Assembly (NCBI GenBank): GCA_041879425.1
Contig: CP090854.1
Span: forward strand, 2,480,001 to 2,544,000
DNA length: 64,000 bases
Direction of reading: 5' to 3'
Origin: Vibrio pomeroyi
GTDB taxonomy: Bacteria; Pseudomonadota; Gammaproteobacteria; Enterobacterales; Vibrionaceae
A program made the position numbers and the translations under genes. Below are positions 28,127 through 38,993 of this stretch, piece by piece (positions within the stretch are counted from its first letter, which is position 1; each line of letters begins with the position of its first letter). The notes beneath the pieces were generated by a model, which saw only the letters and a list, made by a program, of their open reading frames with translations, ran no database searches and had not been told where the DNA came from.

Positions 28127-30187
28127 ATGGCAACTGATCCAAGACAACTTTTGGTAACTTGTGCGCTTCCGTACGCTAACGGCTCTATTCACCTTGGTCA
28201 TATGCTTGAGCATATCCAAGCTGATATCTGGGTTCGATACCAGCGTCTACGTGGCAACACTGTAAACTTCATCTGTGCTGACGATGCTCACGGCACGCCA
28301 ATTATGCTTAAAGCTCAACAGATGGGTATCACACCAGAAGAGATGATCGCTGCTGTTAGTGAAGAGCACCAAAAAGACTTCGCTGGCTTTGATATCAGCT
28401 TTGATAACTACCACAGCACACACAGCGAAGAGAACCGTGAACTGGCTTCTCACATCTACCTAGAACTTAAAAAGAACGGCTTCATTTCTAGCCGTACTAT
28501 TTCTCAGCTTTTCGACCCTGAGAAAGAGATGTTCCTACCAGACCGCTTCGTAAAAGGTACTTGCCCTAAGTGTAAGTCAGAAGACCAGTACGGTGATAAC
28601 TGTGATAACTGTGGTGAGACATACAGCCCAACTGAACTGATTAACCCTAAATCAGCGGTTTCTGGCGCAACTCCAGTAATGAAAGACTCTGAGCACTTCT
28701 TCTTCGACCTGCCTCAGTTCGAAAGCATGCTGAAAGAGTGGACTCGTTCTGGCTCTCTACAGAACGAAACTGCAAACAAAATGCAGGAATGGTTCGAGTC
28801 TGGCCTTCAACAGTGGGATATCTCACGTGACGCGCCTTACTTCGGCTTCGAAATCCCAGGCGAAAAAGACAAGTTCTTCTACGTATGGCTAGATGCTCCT
28901 GTTGGCTACATGGCTTCTTTCAAGAATCTATGTGACAAGCGTGACGACCTAAACTTCGACGAATACTGGAAGAAAGACAGCACAGCTGAACTTTACCACT
29001 TCATCGGTAAAGACATCGTTTACTTCCACAGCCTATTCTGGCCAGCAATGCTAGATGGCGCGGGTTTCCGTAAGCCAAACAACGTATTCGTACACGGCTA
29101 CGTAACTGTGAACGGCGCGAAGATGTCTAAGTCGAAAGGCACATTCATCAAAGCAAGCACGTACCTAAACCACCTAGACCCTGAGTGTCTACGTTACTAC
29201 TACGCTGCTAAGCTAAACAGCCGTATCGATGATCTAGACCTTAACCTTGAAGACTTCACTCAACGTGTAAACGCTGACGTAGTAAACAAGATTGTTAACC
29301 TAGCTTCTCGTAACGCTGGCTTCATCACTAAGCGTTTTGAAGGCAAGCTTTCTGCTGAATTTGCAGAACCAGAACTTTACAACGAATTCGTTGCTGCTGC
29401 TGAACGTATCGGTGAGCTATACGAAACTCGTGAGTTCAGCCGCGCTATCCGTGAAATTACCGCACTAGCAGACAAAGCTAACCAGTACATCGATGAGAAA
29501 GCACCTTGGGTTCTTGCAAAAAAAGAAGGTAAAGAGAAAGAGCTTCAAGAAGTATCTTCTGTTGGTATCAACCTATTCCGCGTACTAATGGCTTACCTGA
29601 AACCAGTAATGCCTGAGCTTGCGGCTCGCACTGAAGCTTTCCTAAACGAAGAGCTAACGTGGGAAGGTGTTGCAACACCGCTAACTGATCACGAAATCAC
29701 TAAGTTCAAAGCGCTATTTAGCCGTATTGATCCTAAGAAAGTGGAAGCGATGATCGAGTCTTCTAAAGAAGATGCAGCAGCTGAAGCAGCGGCAAAAGAA
29801 AAAGCAGACGCTGAGAAAGAGCAAGCAAGCCAAACTGAGCTAGACAAAGAACCAATCGCAGATGAGATTGAGTTTGATGCCTTTGCTGCAGTCGATATGC
29901 GTATTGCTCGTATCATCTCTTGTGAAGAAGTACCAAAAGCGAACAAACTACTGAAATTCCAATTGGACATCGGTGGTGAAACGCGCCAAGTATTCTCTGG
30001 CATCAAGTCAGCATACAAACCTGAAGAGCTAGAAGGTAAGCTAACTGTTATGGTAGCAAACCTAAAACCTCGTAAGATGAAGTTTGGTATGTCTGAAGGT
30101 ATGATCCTAGCAGCTGGCCCTGGCGGCAGCGACCTATGGATCCTTGAGCCACACGAAGGTGCTCAACCTGGTATGCGTGTAATGTAA
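28127..30187 (+). CDS. metG: Methionyl-tRNA synthetase
   Basis: MetG charges tRNA-Met. The 686-residue protein has the HIGH-type motif HLGH (residues 22-25), a zinc knuckle with the CPKC and CDNC pairs, the KMSKS loop, the anticodon-binding helical domain, an Ala/Glu/Lys-rich linker (about 545-575) and a C-terminal tRNA-binding (EMAP/Arc1p-like) dimerisation domain from about 585 to the end. Length and domain content match the dimeric enzyme of E. coli. Confidence 0.97.
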   Translation: MATDPRQLLVTCALPYANGSIHLGHMLEHIQADIWVRYQRLRGNTVNFICADDAHGTPIMLKAQQMGITPEEMIAAVSEEHQKDFAGFDISFDNYHSTHSEENRELASHIYLELKKNGFISSRTISQLFDPEKEMFLPDRFVKGTCPKCKSEDQYGDNCDNCGETYSPTELINPKSAVSGATPVMKDSEHFFFDLPQFESMLKEWTRSGSLQNETANKMQEWFESGLQQWDISRDAPYFGFEIPGEKDKFFYVWLDAPVGYMASFKNLCDKRDDLNFDEYWKKDSTAELYHFIGKDIVYFHSLFWPAMLDGAGFRKPNNVFVHGYVTVNGAKMSKSKGTFIKASTYLNHLDPECLRYYYAAKLNSRIDDLDLNLEDFTQRVNADVVNKIVNLASRNAGFITKRFEGKLSAEFAEPELYNEFVAAAERIGELYETREFSRAIREITALADKANQYIDEKAPWVLAKKEGKEKELQEVSSVGINLFRVLMAYLKPVMPELAARTEAFLNEELTWEGVATPLTDHEITKFKALFSRIDPKKVEAMIESSKEDAAAEAAAKEKADAEKEQASQTELDKEPIADEIEFDAFAAVDMRIARIISCEEVPKANKLLKFQLDIGGETRQVFSGIKSAYKPEELEGKLTVMVANLKPRKMKFGMSEGMILAAGPGGSDLWILEPHEGAQPGMRVM

Positions 30188-30221
30188 TCCTGACTTCAGT
30201 CAGATAGACAGCACTCATAGC

Positions 30222-30276
30222 AAAATCCCTAATGCACTTTTAGCTTGAAAGAGTTAACCAGCATTGGGGATTTTTT
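30222..30276 (+). terminator. metG terminator
   Basis: AAATCCCTAATGC pairs with GCATTGGGGATTT around a loop of about 25 bases, followed by T residues, 34 bp past the metG stop. The loop is unusually long. Confidence 0.65.
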
Positions 30277-30407
30277 ATATCTACCGAAAATAGGCGTTCT
30301 CTGTTAGAGTCGCCCTCAACTATGCTAAGTAAAGTATGAAATGGTTTATCAATGGCAATGCGCCATTTGAATCCACTTTACTCTCTAAACCTCTTTAGGA
30401 CACCTCA

Positions 30408-30887
30408 GTGACTAACAATGAAATCTTGCGTCGTATTCAGCACGCACTAAACCTTAAAAATGCACAAATCATCAAAGCTATCGAACAAGCTGATGTGACG
30501 GTTGCTCATGACCAAGTGATTAACTGGCTGAAAGACGACAACGACAAGTCATGCTCTAAGATGAAAGATAAAGAGCTAGCGGTTTTCCTGAATGGTTTCA
30601 TCAACCTAAAGCGTGGTAAAAAAGAAGGTGCTCAGCCTAAACCTGAGGTAGCACTGACAAACAACATGATTTTCATGAAGCTACGTATCGCGTTAAACAT
30701 GAAAGCAGAAGATGTGCTAGACGTGTTAGAAGTGGTTGGCGTAAGTCTAAGTAAATACGAGATTGGTGCCTACTTCCGTAAGCCAGAGAACAAAAACTAC
30801 AAAGTATGTGAAGACCAATTACTTTGCGACTTCCTAAATGGCGTTCAGTTTACTAACCGCCCAGATTCAGAAGAGTTTACAGGTTAA
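30408..30887 (+). CDS. yehS: DUF1456 family protein (YehS-like)
   Basis: The 159-residue protein consists of two similar halves, each with the DUF1456 core: NNEILRRIQHALNLKN near the start and NNMIFMKLRIALNMKA near residue 85, followed in each by a helix ending in an FLNG segment. It starts at GTG with TTAGGA upstream. The function of the family is not known. It shares a terminator with the convergent fadR. Confidence 0.85.
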   Translation: MTNNEILRRIQHALNLKNAQIIKAIEQADVTVAHDQVINWLKDDNDKSCSKMKDKELAVFLNGFINLKRGKKEGAQPKPEVALTNNMIFMKLRIALNMKAEDVLDVLEVVGVSLSKYEIGAYFRKPENKNYKVCEDQLLCDFLNGVQFTNRPDSEEFTG

Positions 30888-30965
30888 GTTTCTACTCATA
30901 GATAAGTAATCTGACCAAAGATAGCTCTCTACTCGTTGGTCAGTTTTACTAACTCATGATAAATA

Positions 30966-31002
30966 AAAAGCGGCGAGATAATTGAATTATCTCGCCGCTT
31001 TT
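30966..31002. terminator. Bidirectional terminator between yehS and fadR
   Basis: A 17-bp perfect stem (AAAAGCGGCGAGATAAT and its complement) with a 3-base loop separates the convergent genes and ends in T residues on both strands. Confidence 0.9.
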
Positions 31003-31040
31003 TTGTTCTTTCTTTAACGCTATTTAGTTAGCCCAAAAGA

Positions 31041-31880
31041 TTAGCTATCGTCTTCAGTGAAGTTCGTTGGCAACGTTGTTTTCATTTCGTTCCAAACCTG
31101 CGCACTTGCGATACCGTAATTACGGATCACCAATGGCAAGTTTTCACGTTGGCCGCTCTCACAGATAACGAACAACTCTTTATAGAAGTCCATCGCTAAA
31201 CGTCGTGCTTCTGGGTTAGAGAAGTAGTAGCTACCAATACGGTCATACAGTTTACGTACACCGTTGAAGATCAGGCCGTAAATTTGGTTGCCTGAGTGGA
31301 ATGCTAAACGTTGGAAAAGCATGTAATCGTAGAAGTTGAAAGTCTTCGCGATTAAGATCGTTTGACGTTTCGCTTCATCTTTCTCTGAATCTTCTTTTAC
31401 TGCTTGCTTGATCTTGTCAGCGTATGGCGATGATTCTAAGAATTCATCCCATGTTGGTGCCGCAAGTAGCGCTTCACAAGATTCAATCACGTTACTAATA
31501 GTACGCTCTGAAGCTTCTTTGTTTGCTTTGAATGCATAACGCATAAAGATCGGGCTGATATTAGTACGGGCAGCAAGTAAGTCTTCTACCATCTTGCTTG
31601 CGTTATCAACGTCCAACGTCATTAGCGTATCAAGGATATGAAGACCTGATGTCTCCATAAACTGATTAACTTTGGTTGGTTTGCCGTGTTGGATTGTCAA
31701 CCAACCATCACGAGCAAGACGTTGAAGTACTTCACGAAGCGTAGTACGTGTAACACCAATTAGCTCAGAAAGCTCACGCTCTGCTGGCAAGATAGAACCT
31801 GGAGGGAAACGGCCATTCCAAATACTTTCAATGATATACTTTTCTGCAAATCCTGCCGGGCTCTTCGCCTTAATGACCAT
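31041..31880 (-). CDS. fadR: Fatty-acid metabolism regulator FadR
   Basis: FadR is a GntR-family repressor of beta-oxidation and activator of unsaturated fatty-acid synthesis genes; acyl-CoA releases it from DNA. The 279-residue protein has an N-terminal winged helix (about 5-75, with the recognition segment [18 protein letters not shown]) and an all-helical acyl-CoA domain. It is about 40 residues longer than the E. coli protein because of an insertion at about 138-177. Such an insertion is the known hallmark of Vibrio FadR and creates an additional ligand site. It is divergent from nhaB, as in E. coli. Confidence 0.96.
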   Translation of the reverse strand: MVIKAKSPAGFAEKYIIESIWNGRFPPGSILPAERELSELIGVTRTTLREVLQRLARDGWLTIQHGKPTKVNQFMETSGLHILDTLMTLDVDNASKMVEDLLAARTNISPIFMRYAFKANKEASERTISNVIESCEALLAAPTWDEFLESSPYADKIKQAVKEDSEKDEAKRQTILIAKTFNFYDYMLFQRLAFHSGNQIYGLIFNGVRKLYDRIGSYYFSNPEARRLAMDFYKELFVICESGQRENLPLVIRNYGIASAQVWNEMKTTLPTNFTEDDS

Positions 31881-32520
31881 CTACACTTCAATCCAATTTA
31901 ATTATTCTGTTCTAATTTACTCATCATACCACTAGTTAACACCTAGCGGAAACACCCTCAAAAATTTTACTCACTCAAAACATCAATAGAGTTAAAACTC
32001 TAAAGTTCAGCACACGTTTGCACTCTAGGTTTAGAAAGCAAGCGACTATAAATCACTATTTCAACAAATCATTAACACAACAAATTTTCTTTAAAATCAA
32101 TGAGATTGGTCATAATTTTAAAGCCATTAAATTGCAATATTAAGTTGTAATAATCATATATAAACCGTCTTTATTCTGTAAATTTCAATCATTTCGCTGA
32201 AATATTGATTCTAGTCGGTTTTTATCACATTTTAAGTGGTATGCTTCCGCTACTTTGATCGCGTTTCTCAACAAAAAAGAGGTATTTTTAGTGCTACAGG
32301 GCTTTTCCTGTTGACTAAATGTTATCTAAGAGTAGAGTTGCGCTCAAAAATAAGCAGTGCTTGAGTTTCTAAGGGAGTGACTTGGCAAGACCACAGAACA
32401 TTACATGGAATGTAGTTTTTCTAAGTCACTGTTAGTTATAGTTTTTAACAATTTCTATAGCTCGATTCTCAAAATGTTGTATTGCTTGTCTATTCATAAT
32501 CAACATAAAAGAGTATTAAC
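31881..32520. other. Intergenic region between fadR and nhaB
   Basis: This 640-bp AT-rich region must hold the divergent fadR and nhaB promoters. I see no convincing ORF: the frame at 32405-32608 overlaps the nhaB start and lacks a ribosome site. I found no good FadR operator by eye. Confidence 0.4.
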
Positions 32521-34113
32521 ATGCCGATGTCTCTCGGAAACGCTTTTATCAAGAACTTCCTTGGTAAAGCTCCTGATTGGTATAAACTTGCCATCATTTC
32601 CTTTTTAATCATCAACCCGTTTGTTTTCTTCCTAGTTGACCCATTTGTTGCGGGCTGGCTATTGGTGGTTGAGTTTATTTTCACTCTAGCTATGGCTCTC
32701 AAATGCTACCCTCTTCAACCGGGTGGTCTATTAGCTATTCAAGCAGTCGCCATTGGCATGACCAAACCAGAGATGGTTTATCACGAGCTGCAAGCAAACC
32801 TTCCTGTATTACTCTTGCTCGTATTCATGGTTGCTGGCATTTACTTCATGAAAGAACTGCTATTGTTCATTTTCACGAAGATCTTGCTTGGCATCCAATC
32901 TAAAATTTTACTTTCTGTTGCCTTCTGTGTTGCTGCTGCTTTCTTATCAGCATTCCTAGATGCACTAACAGTAATCGCCGTAGTTATTAGCGTTGCGGTC
33001 GGCTTCTACTCTATCTACCACAAGGTTGCATCGGGCAAAGGCACAACGTCTGCGCACGATCATACGCATGATGAAGAGATCTCTGAACTTACTCGTGATG
33101 ACTTAGAAAACTACCGTGCTTTCTTACGTTCACTGCTTATGCACGCTGGTGTTGGTACAGCACTGGGTGGTGTAATGACCATGGTAGGTGAACCACAAAA
33201 CTTGGTAATTGCTAAACAAGCAGGCTGGGAATTCGGTGAATTTATCATCCGTATGCTGCCAGTAACACTGCCTGTTTTCTTCTGCGGTATTGTGACTTGT
33301 GCACTAGTAGAAAAATTCAAAGTATTTGGTTACGGCTCAGAGCTGCCAACGAATGTTCGCCAAATCTTGGTTGAATTTGACAACAAAGAACGTGCAAACC
33401 GCACCAAGCAAGACGTAGCAAAACTATGGGTTCAAAGTGCCATCGCAGTTTGGCTTATTGTTGGCCTTGCACTTCACGTTGCTGAAGTAGGTTTGATTGG
33501 TCTTTCTGTGATCATCTTAGCAACAGCGTTTACTGGTGTTATTGAAGAGCACTCTATGGGTAAGGCCTTTGAAGAAGCGCTACCATTTACTGCACTTCTT
33601 GCCGTTTTCTTCGCTGTTGTTGCTGTGATCATCGACCAAGCTCTATTTAAGCCAGTAATCGATGCTGTACTTCACGTTGAAGATAAAGGCGCACAACTCG
33701 CCCTCTTCTATGTTGCCAACGGTATTCTATCGATGGTTTCAGATAACGTATTCGTAGGTACGGTTTACATCAACGAAGTGAAAACTGCACTAGTAGAGGG
33801 TATCATCACTCGTGACCAATTCGACCTACTTGCTGTTGCTATCAACACAGGTACTAACCTACCTTCTGTTGCGACGCCAAACGGCCAGGCTGCATTCCTA
33901 TTCCTATTAACATCAGCACTTGCTCCGTTAATTCGACTGTCTTACGGCCGCATGGTTATCATGGCTCTGCCATACACCATCGTGTTAGCACTGGTTGGCC
34001 TTGCAGGTATCGTGTTCTTCGTAGAACCGATGACAGCATGGTTCTACGATGCAGGTTGGATCATTCAGCGCACTGGTGAAGCTGTTGCTCCAGTTATCTC
34101 TGGCGGTCACTAA
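32521..34113 (+). CDS. nhaB: Sodium/proton antiporter NhaB
   Basis: NhaB exports Na+ in exchange for protons, important for a marine bacterium. The 530-residue inner-membrane protein has about 12 hydrophobic segments, the conserved [14 protein letters not shown] and [21 protein letters not shown] segments and a charged His-containing loop near residues 180-200. Length and neighbours (fadR, dsbB) are those of E. coli nhaB. AAGAG precedes the ATG. Confidence 0.95.
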   Translation: MPMSLGNAFIKNFLGKAPDWYKLAIISFLIINPFVFFLVDPFVAGWLLVVEFIFTLAMALKCYPLQPGGLLAIQAVAIGMTKPEMVYHELQANLPVLLLLVFMVAGIYFMKELLLFIFTKILLGIQSKILLSVAFCVAAAFLSAFLDALTVIAVVISVAVGFYSIYHKVASGKGTTSAHDHTHDEEISELTRDDLENYRAFLRSLLMHAGVGTALGGVMTMVGEPQNLVIAKQAGWEFGEFIIRMLPVTLPVFFCGIVTCALVEKFKVFGYGSELPTNVRQILVEFDNKERANRTKQDVAKLWVQSAIAVWLIVGLALHVAEVGLIGLSVIILATAFTGVIEEHSMGKAFEEALPFTALLAVFFAVVAVIIDQALFKPVIDAVLHVEDKGAQLALFYVANGILSMVSDNVFVGTVYINEVKTALVEGIITRDQFDLLAVAINTGTNLPSVATPNGQAAFLFLLTSALAPLIRLSYGRMVIMALPYTIVLALVGLAGIVFFVEPMTAWFYDAGWIIQRTGEAVAPVISGGH

Positions 34114-34193
34114 GCTAAACACTGTGTCGCAAACCATAAAATGTGTAACTCACTAATCAAAAATATTAGTTGATTAGGAAACTTATCCAAGAT

Positions 34194-34222
34194 AAAAAGC
34201 TCTGAGTAATCAGGGCTTTTTT
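34194..34222 (+). terminator. nhaB terminator
   Basis: The hairpin AAAAAGCTCTGA / TCAGGGCTTTTT, with one mismatch, is followed by T residues just ahead of dsbB. Confidence 0.6.
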
Positions 34223-34245
34223 ATTTTATAGACAGGATTCAATTC

Positions 34246-34770
34246 GTGAACTTTTTAGCAATGATCAAAGACTTCTCTAAGGGACGTTTATCTTGGCTTT
34301 TACTGCTGGCTTTTATTGTCTTTTTTGAAGCGTGCGCTCTCTTCTTCCAACACGTGATGATGCTTGGTCCTTGCGTAATGTGTATCTATGAGCGCGTTGC
34401 TATGCTCGCTATCGGTGTTGCAGCCATGATTGGTGCTATCGCCCCGAATAACCCAATATCACGCTGGTTAGGCCTTGCTGGTTGGGGATTTGGCGCATAC
34501 AAAGGTTTGATGCTTGCTTTAGAGCACGTCGATTACCAGTTCAATCCGTCCCCTTTCGCAACCTGCGACTTATTCGTGACCTTCCCTAGCTGGGCGCCTT
34601 TAAACCAATGGGCACCTTGGATGTTTGAAGCTTACGGTGATTGCAGCAAGGTTGTGTGGCAGTTCTTCGATCTTTCTATGCCTCAGTGGCTTGTGATTAT
34701 CTTTGCAGGTAACTTGGTTGCTTTCGGTATTGTGGTTATTTCTCAATTTGTTAAGTCGAAAAACGACTAA
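34246..34770 (+). CDS. dsbB: Disulfide bond formation protein B
   Basis: DsbB reoxidises DsbA and passes electrons to quinones in the inner membrane. The 174-residue protein has four transmembrane helices and the two functional Cys pairs: Cys43-Cys46 (CVMC) and Cys107/Cys133 in the second periplasmic loop. The start is GTG with AGGA upstream. The gene follows nhaB, as in E. coli. Confidence 0.95.
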   Translation: MNFLAMIKDFSKGRLSWLLLLAFIVFFEACALFFQHVMMLGPCVMCIYERVAMLAIGVAAMIGAIAPNNPISRWLGLAGWGFGAYKGLMLALEHVDYQFNPSPFATCDLFVTFPSWAPLNQWAPWMFEAYGDCSKVVWQFFDLSMPQWLVIIFAGNLVAFGIVVISQFVKSKND

Positions 34771-34796
34771 CAGTAAGCAGTTGAAATTTAGACAAC

Positions 34797-34826
34797 AAAA
34801 AAGTTGACCATGAGGTCGACTTTTTT
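34797..34826. terminator. Terminator after dsbB
   Basis: The stem AAAAGTTGACC / GGTCGACTTTT with one mismatch ends in T residues on both strands; it may serve both dsbB and the convergent SEC-C gene. Confidence 0.7.
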
Positions 34827-34897
34827 ATTACTTAAGCTTTTGAACATTTAAAGAGAGTCTGTTACTGACTCAAGTAATGTTCATCAACAAACTGCGA

Positions 34898-35518
34898 TTA
34901 GCTGTTTTTACCACAGCACTGCTTGAACTTTTTACCACTTTCACATGGGCAAGCATCGTTGCGGCCGATATCTTTAAATGGATTCACGCTCTGCGATTTA
35001 TTACCTAGCATCGCCTCATCAGCCGCCATTGCCACTTCTGAGATCATCAGATCGACCTGACCCACTAAATCGGCAAGCGATGGTGGGTTTTGAAGCCCAG
35101 CCGCAACCATTTGTTGTTGAGTTTGCTCTTCATCAATCGCTAACATTAATGTCGTCAACAGAGCTTGCAGCATGCGCAGAGTGCCGTCCGCAACCGTAAT
35201 GCTTTGCCACTGCTCTTCCACTGTCGGCCAAACCATCATAAAACCTTCCGCAAAATCCGCGAACTGCTCATTGAAGTCACCTTCTGCAAACACATCAGTC
35301 AGTAAGTATTCACTTCGCTGAATTAGGTTGTGCTGTCGATTAATCTGTTCCGTCACTAATGTTACAAGCTCTTTGCCCGCTTCAGGAGCTACGATAGCAA
35401 TCCATTCTTCAGGATCGAGTGGCTTTGTCGCTAAGTTAGACGCAAGGATTGCACCTTCGATAAACTGCGGCGTAATGTCTGAAATAGATTCTGGTAGGCT
35501 TAATAATTGATATGTCAT
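34898..35518 (-). CDS. yecA: YecA/UPF0149 family protein with SEC-C motif
   Basis: The 206-residue protein has an all-helical YecA/YgfB-type domain over most of its length and a C-terminal SEC-C zinc-binding motif ([16 protein letters not shown], about residues 188-203), the same metal motif as at the C-terminus of SecA. E. coli YecA binds ribosomes through a related domain; a ribosome or secretion link is an inference. It is a single gene with a terminator beyond its end. Confidence 0.82.
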   Translation of the reverse strand: MTYQLLSLPESISDITPQFIEGAILASNLATKPLDPEEWIAIVAPEAGKELVTLVTEQINRQHNLIQRSEYLLTDVFAEGDFNEQFADFAEGFMMVWPTVEEQWQSITVADGTLRMLQALLTTLMLAIDEEQTQQQMVAAGLQNPPSLADLVGQVDLMISEVAMAADEAMLGNKSQSVNPFKDIGRNDACPCESGKKFKQCCGKNS

Positions 35519-35729
35519 GAAAGCTCTGGATATTTGGGCATTTTCGATATTATAACGTTATCCCCGCTAAGATGTCGCCAACCACTTCCCTCTGTTTTCT
35601 AACCGATAACGATACGCAAACCATTGCTATTCAAATATTGGCGAGATTTCACTTATTTCGCTTTGATAATCAGAACCTTGGGTGTAAAACGCTTCCATAA
35701 ACATTTAGTTACATTTAGGCGTGGTCAAC

Positions 35730-36272
35730 ATGAAATCAAAATCCCAAGGTTTTACATTACTCGAACTTGTCGTTGTGATCGTTATACTAGGTATATTGGC
35801 TGTGACGGCTGCACCTCGGTTTCTTGGTGTTCAGAGAGATGCTCATGAAGCATTAGCACAAGGCGCATTTGCTGCGTTCAGAAACAGCATTGATATGTAC
35901 CACTCTCAATGGCTTGTCGATGGAGAGCCCGGCTTCGATCAAGTGGTGAATTACGGTCAGGGTGACATTTATCCTTCTTCTTCAGGGTTTCCATTCGCCG
36001 TTGGTGATGCTCCAGTCAGCGCTGGTGTAGGATTATCTGGTGACGACTGTGTTGAGCTTTGGAATGCACTAATGACGACCGACCTAACAATAAGAGCCCA
36101 TGGAAGTTCCGTTTTTCCATCTGAAGAGAATATCGTCGGCTGGTATACTGCAGATCCAAGCTGCTATTACTATTACACCAGTGGTTTTTCATTTGGCGAA
36201 GATATCCCTAGACTTAACTACTTTCCACTAACAGGAGAAGTAACCATTACTGCAGATAGTCCGAGCTCATAG
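35730..36272 (+). CDS. Orphan type IV pilin-like (MshA-like) protein
   Basis: The 180-residue protein has a class III prepilin signal: a 7-residue leader MKSKSQG, cleavage before Phe, Glu at mature position 5 (FTLLE), and a hydrophobic helix VVVIVILGILAVTAAPRF close to that of MSHA pilins. The mature C-terminal domain has a Cys pair (DDC and PSC) that could close a D-loop. I chose the ATG at 35730; a GTG at 35721 is possible. No assembly ATPase, platform or minor pilin gene lies next to it, so it must rely on a machinery encoded elsewhere, and could be a minor pilin. Confidence 0.8.
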   Translation: MKSKSQGFTLLELVVVIVILGILAVTAAPRFLGVQRDAHEALAQGAFAAFRNSIDMYHSQWLVDGEPGFDQVVNYGQGDIYPSSSGFPFAVGDAPVSAGVGLSGDDCVELWNALMTTDLTIRAHGSSVFPSEENIVGWYTADPSCYYYYTSGFSFGEDIPRLNYFPLTGEVTITADSPSS

Positions 36273-36343
36273 TGACAATCCTGTAAGCACACCGTACAAT
36301 CACGCCTCTTAATTTCAGGACAGAGATGTTTCGGTAGATCAGC

Positions 36344-37300
36344 ATGCGAGTAATACTTGGCCCGATGGAGGGCGTTCTAGACCACCTAATGCGTGAAATT
36401 CTCACAGAGATCAATGATTACGATCTCTGTGTTACTGAATTCGTCCGCGTTACGGATCAATTACTGCCACCGCATGTATTCCATCGCTTGTGTCCAGAAC
36501 TCCACCAAGGCTCACAAACCATGGCTGGTGTTCCTGTCCACGTTCAACTGCTTGGACAACACCCCAAATGGATGGCAGAGAACGCTATCCAAGCAGCAAG
36601 TCTTGGCGCGAAAGGCATAGACCTTAACTTTGGTTGCCCAGCAAAAGCGGTAAACAAAAGTAACGGTGGTGCGTCTCTGTTGAAAGAACCAGAGCTTATC
36701 TACCAAGTCGTCAAAGCAACGCGAGAAGCGGTGCCTGCACATATCCCAGTTTCCGCAAAGATTCGCTTAGGTTGGGAACACCCTGATGAATGCTTTGAGA
36801 TTGTCGATGCTATTGAACAAGCAAAAGCCGACGAACTGACTGTGCATGCTAGAACCAAAACCGGTGGTTATAAGGCCAGTGAAATCAAGTGGGATTACAT
36901 CAATCAAATCCGTCAGAAAACCTCTCTGCCGCTGATTGCGAACGGTGAGATCTGGAATTACCAAGATGGTCAAGATTGCATAAAAACTACAGGTATTGAT
37001 TCATTGATGGTCTGTCGTGGTGCATTCAATGTTCCAAACCTTGGGAACGTCGTTAAACACAACCACCAGCCAATGCCTTGGCAACAAGTTATTGCCCTGC
37101 TACTGCGTTACTCTGAGTTTGAAATTGAAGGTGATAAAGGTCTGTATTATCCAAACCGCGTAAAACAGTGGTTTGTGTATCTACGTAAAGAATACCCGGA
37201 AGCTGAAGAGCTGTTTCGTGAGATCAGAACCTACAAAAAAGCGGCTCCAATTGTCGAGCAGATTAAACGTTATCAAGAGCAATACTGCCAACCTGTTTAA
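36344..37300 (+). CDS. dusC: tRNA-dihydrouridine(16) synthase
   Basis: DusC reduces uridine 16 in the tRNA D-loop with FMN and NADPH. The 318-residue TIM-barrel protein has the FMN-binding N-terminal LGPMEGVLD, the catalytic Cys98 in NFGCPAKAVNKSNGG, and the HARTK and NGEIW motifs. The PMEGV N-terminus and overall length match DusC rather than DusA or DusB. It is a single gene with no strong ribosome site. Confidence 0.9.
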   Translation: MRVILGPMEGVLDHLMREILTEINDYDLCVTEFVRVTDQLLPPHVFHRLCPELHQGSQTMAGVPVHVQLLGQHPKWMAENAIQAASLGAKGIDLNFGCPAKAVNKSNGGASLLKEPELIYQVVKATREAVPAHIPVSAKIRLGWEHPDECFEIVDAIEQAKADELTVHARTKTGGYKASEIKWDYINQIRQKTSLPLIANGEIWNYQDGQDCIKTTGIDSLMVCRGAFNVPNLGNVVKHNHQPMPWQQVIALLLRYSEFEIEGDKGLYYPNRVKQWFVYLRKEYPEAEELFREIRTYKKAAPIVEQIKRYQEQYCQPV

Positions 37301-37358
37301 ACCTTCGAACAAGCTGGCTGTTCCCTACTTCTAACAATACGCCGATTAAATAACGTGG

Positions 37359-38825
37359 TTAAAATTCGAGACGGTCTTTACCCGTCGTCTTAGCCACGTA
37401 AAGCTTTTCGTCGGCGTATTTAAATATCTCTTCAAAGTTGAGCTTACTTTGTTCTGTTTCTACAATGCAGACACCGCCAGACACTGTGAATCCATTCGGA
37501 ACAATATCGACTGATTTAGCACTGATTGCGTTTTTCACGCGCTCTAGTGTTCTCATCAGAGTTTCACGATCATCACCTTTCATGTAAACGACAAACTCTT
37601 CTCCACCAAACCTTGCGGCCACATCGCTGCTTCGAACACTGTTACTGATCTGGCGCGACATATAACGAATCACATCATCACCTTTGTCATGCCCATAAGT
37701 ATCATTGATTAACTTGAAATCATCGATATCAAATACCGTTAAGGCAAACAATTGATCGTGATCGTCGCTTCGCCAAAACGCTTCTAAGCCACGTCGGTTA
37801 AGTAACCCTGTCATTGGGTCTTTCGCAGCGAGCTCTTTGAAGTAACCTCGTTCAATAGTCGAATTGACGTAGAAAAAGATCGTTACAGAGAAAAGATAGA
37901 CAATGATAGCAACGATAAGGCTGTCTTTCTCATACACGAAAAAATGTTCGATCTCTTTGGCAATATCCAATTCGTAATACATGGCATGATGGGATGCGAC
38001 ACCTTCGAGGCTAATCTCATGGTAGAAAGCCGCACTATCAATCGGCGCAGAGCGAGTGGTATCGATAATATCTATTCGACCAGCCAGATGCTCATTAGAG
38101 TTCTCAAGCAACCTGCCAGCATTAATATCCACCGACAGCATCCCTTGGTGAACGCCTTTATGGAATACAGGGATGGTCATACTGATCATGCGGTCAAGGG
38201 AATCAAAACGATAGCCAGGGCCAGAGAGCGTGAGCTGGTCAGGGTTGTTGGCGGTTTTCTGCCAGTAAGGACGACTCTTTATAGTCGAGAGCAGTTCTTT
38301 ACTCAGTCCTTTGGCAAAATCTTCCGGCGAAGAGATCACATAGCCACTCGTATCAATAAAGTGCACGCCGTCGTGGTATTCATCAAGCTGAGATAAAAAT
38401 GAAAGAATAGGAGCTAGAGCTATCTTTTCTGAGGCGCTCTTGTAGCTATCACTGGTTTCGGAACAAAGGGATTCTTGGCCGACCAGCATGTAGTCGATAT
38501 CGACAGAAGGAATGTCTGAAGTTTTACCATCCGCGAGGAGTAACACATCAATAGGCCAGATTTGGCAAAGCCCATCTACAACTTGTTTGTTGTGATCGAG
38601 AAAGAGAGGGTTTCCAGATTTGTAGTAGTTTGAGAAGCTGTAGTCTAAAGCAGTCACCACTTTTGTGGTTCTTTTGAACACCTCTTCGATACGATGAAAC
38701 TCGCTGTCGATGTCTTTTTTAACCAAATCAAAATGGTTCTTTCCGATTAGGCCAAGCAGCATCGTCGCGATCACCGCGGGAAACCCGAAGATAAAGGTAA
38801 GGCTAAAGTGCCTATTTACTTTCAT
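37359..38825 (-). CDS. Membrane diguanylate cyclase with periplasmic sensor
   Basis: The 488-residue protein has an N-terminal transmembrane helix (about 10-28), a periplasmic region of about 280 residues resembling a Cache/PDC sensor (segment ending MTIPVFHKGVHQGMLSVDI), a second transmembrane helix (about 305-327) and a cytoplasmic GGDEF domain. The active site is GGEEF at 407-411, and an inhibitory I-site RSSD is present at 398-401, so it should make c-di-GMP with product inhibition. The ligand is unknown. No EAL domain is present. It is monocistronic. Confidence 0.92.
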   Translation of the reverse strand: MKVNRHFSLTFIFGFPAVIATMLLGLIGKNHFDLVKKDIDSEFHRIEEVFKRTTKVVTALDYSFSNYYKSGNPLFLDHNKQVVDGLCQIWPIDVLLLADGKTSDIPSVDIDYMLVGQESLCSETSDSYKSASEKIALAPILSFLSQLDEYHDGVHFIDTSGYVISSPEDFAKGLSKELLSTIKSRPYWQKTANNPDQLTLSGPGYRFDSLDRMISMTIPVFHKGVHQGMLSVDINAGRLLENSNEHLAGRIDIIDTTRSAPIDSAAFYHEISLEGVASHHAMYYELDIAKEIEHFFVYEKDSLIVAIIVYLFSVTIFFYVNSTIERGYFKELAAKDPMTGLLNRRGLEAFWRSDDHDQLFALTVFDIDDFKLINDTYGHDKGDDVIRYMSRQISNSVRSSDVAARFGGEEFVVYMKGDDRETLMRTLERVKNAISAKSVDIVPNGFTVSGGVCIVETEQSKLNFEEIFKYADEKLYVAKTTGKDRLEF

Positions 38826-38993
38826 ATAATTTGCTCTTAGCGCTCAGCTATTTCCATTTACCCCATTAATATTATTACATTAATTGTCATTTCCCACGAG
38901 GTAAAAGAGTGTAAATTGATATGAATCGATCTTTCCCATTCACTCAAAGCTTTAAAAACTAGCCCAGACTAAGCAGGGCTAGTCTTGAGTGAT

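Noticed and set aside
32405..32608. Small ORF just before nhaB
   Set aside because: It overlaps the nhaB start in another frame and lacks a ribosome site.
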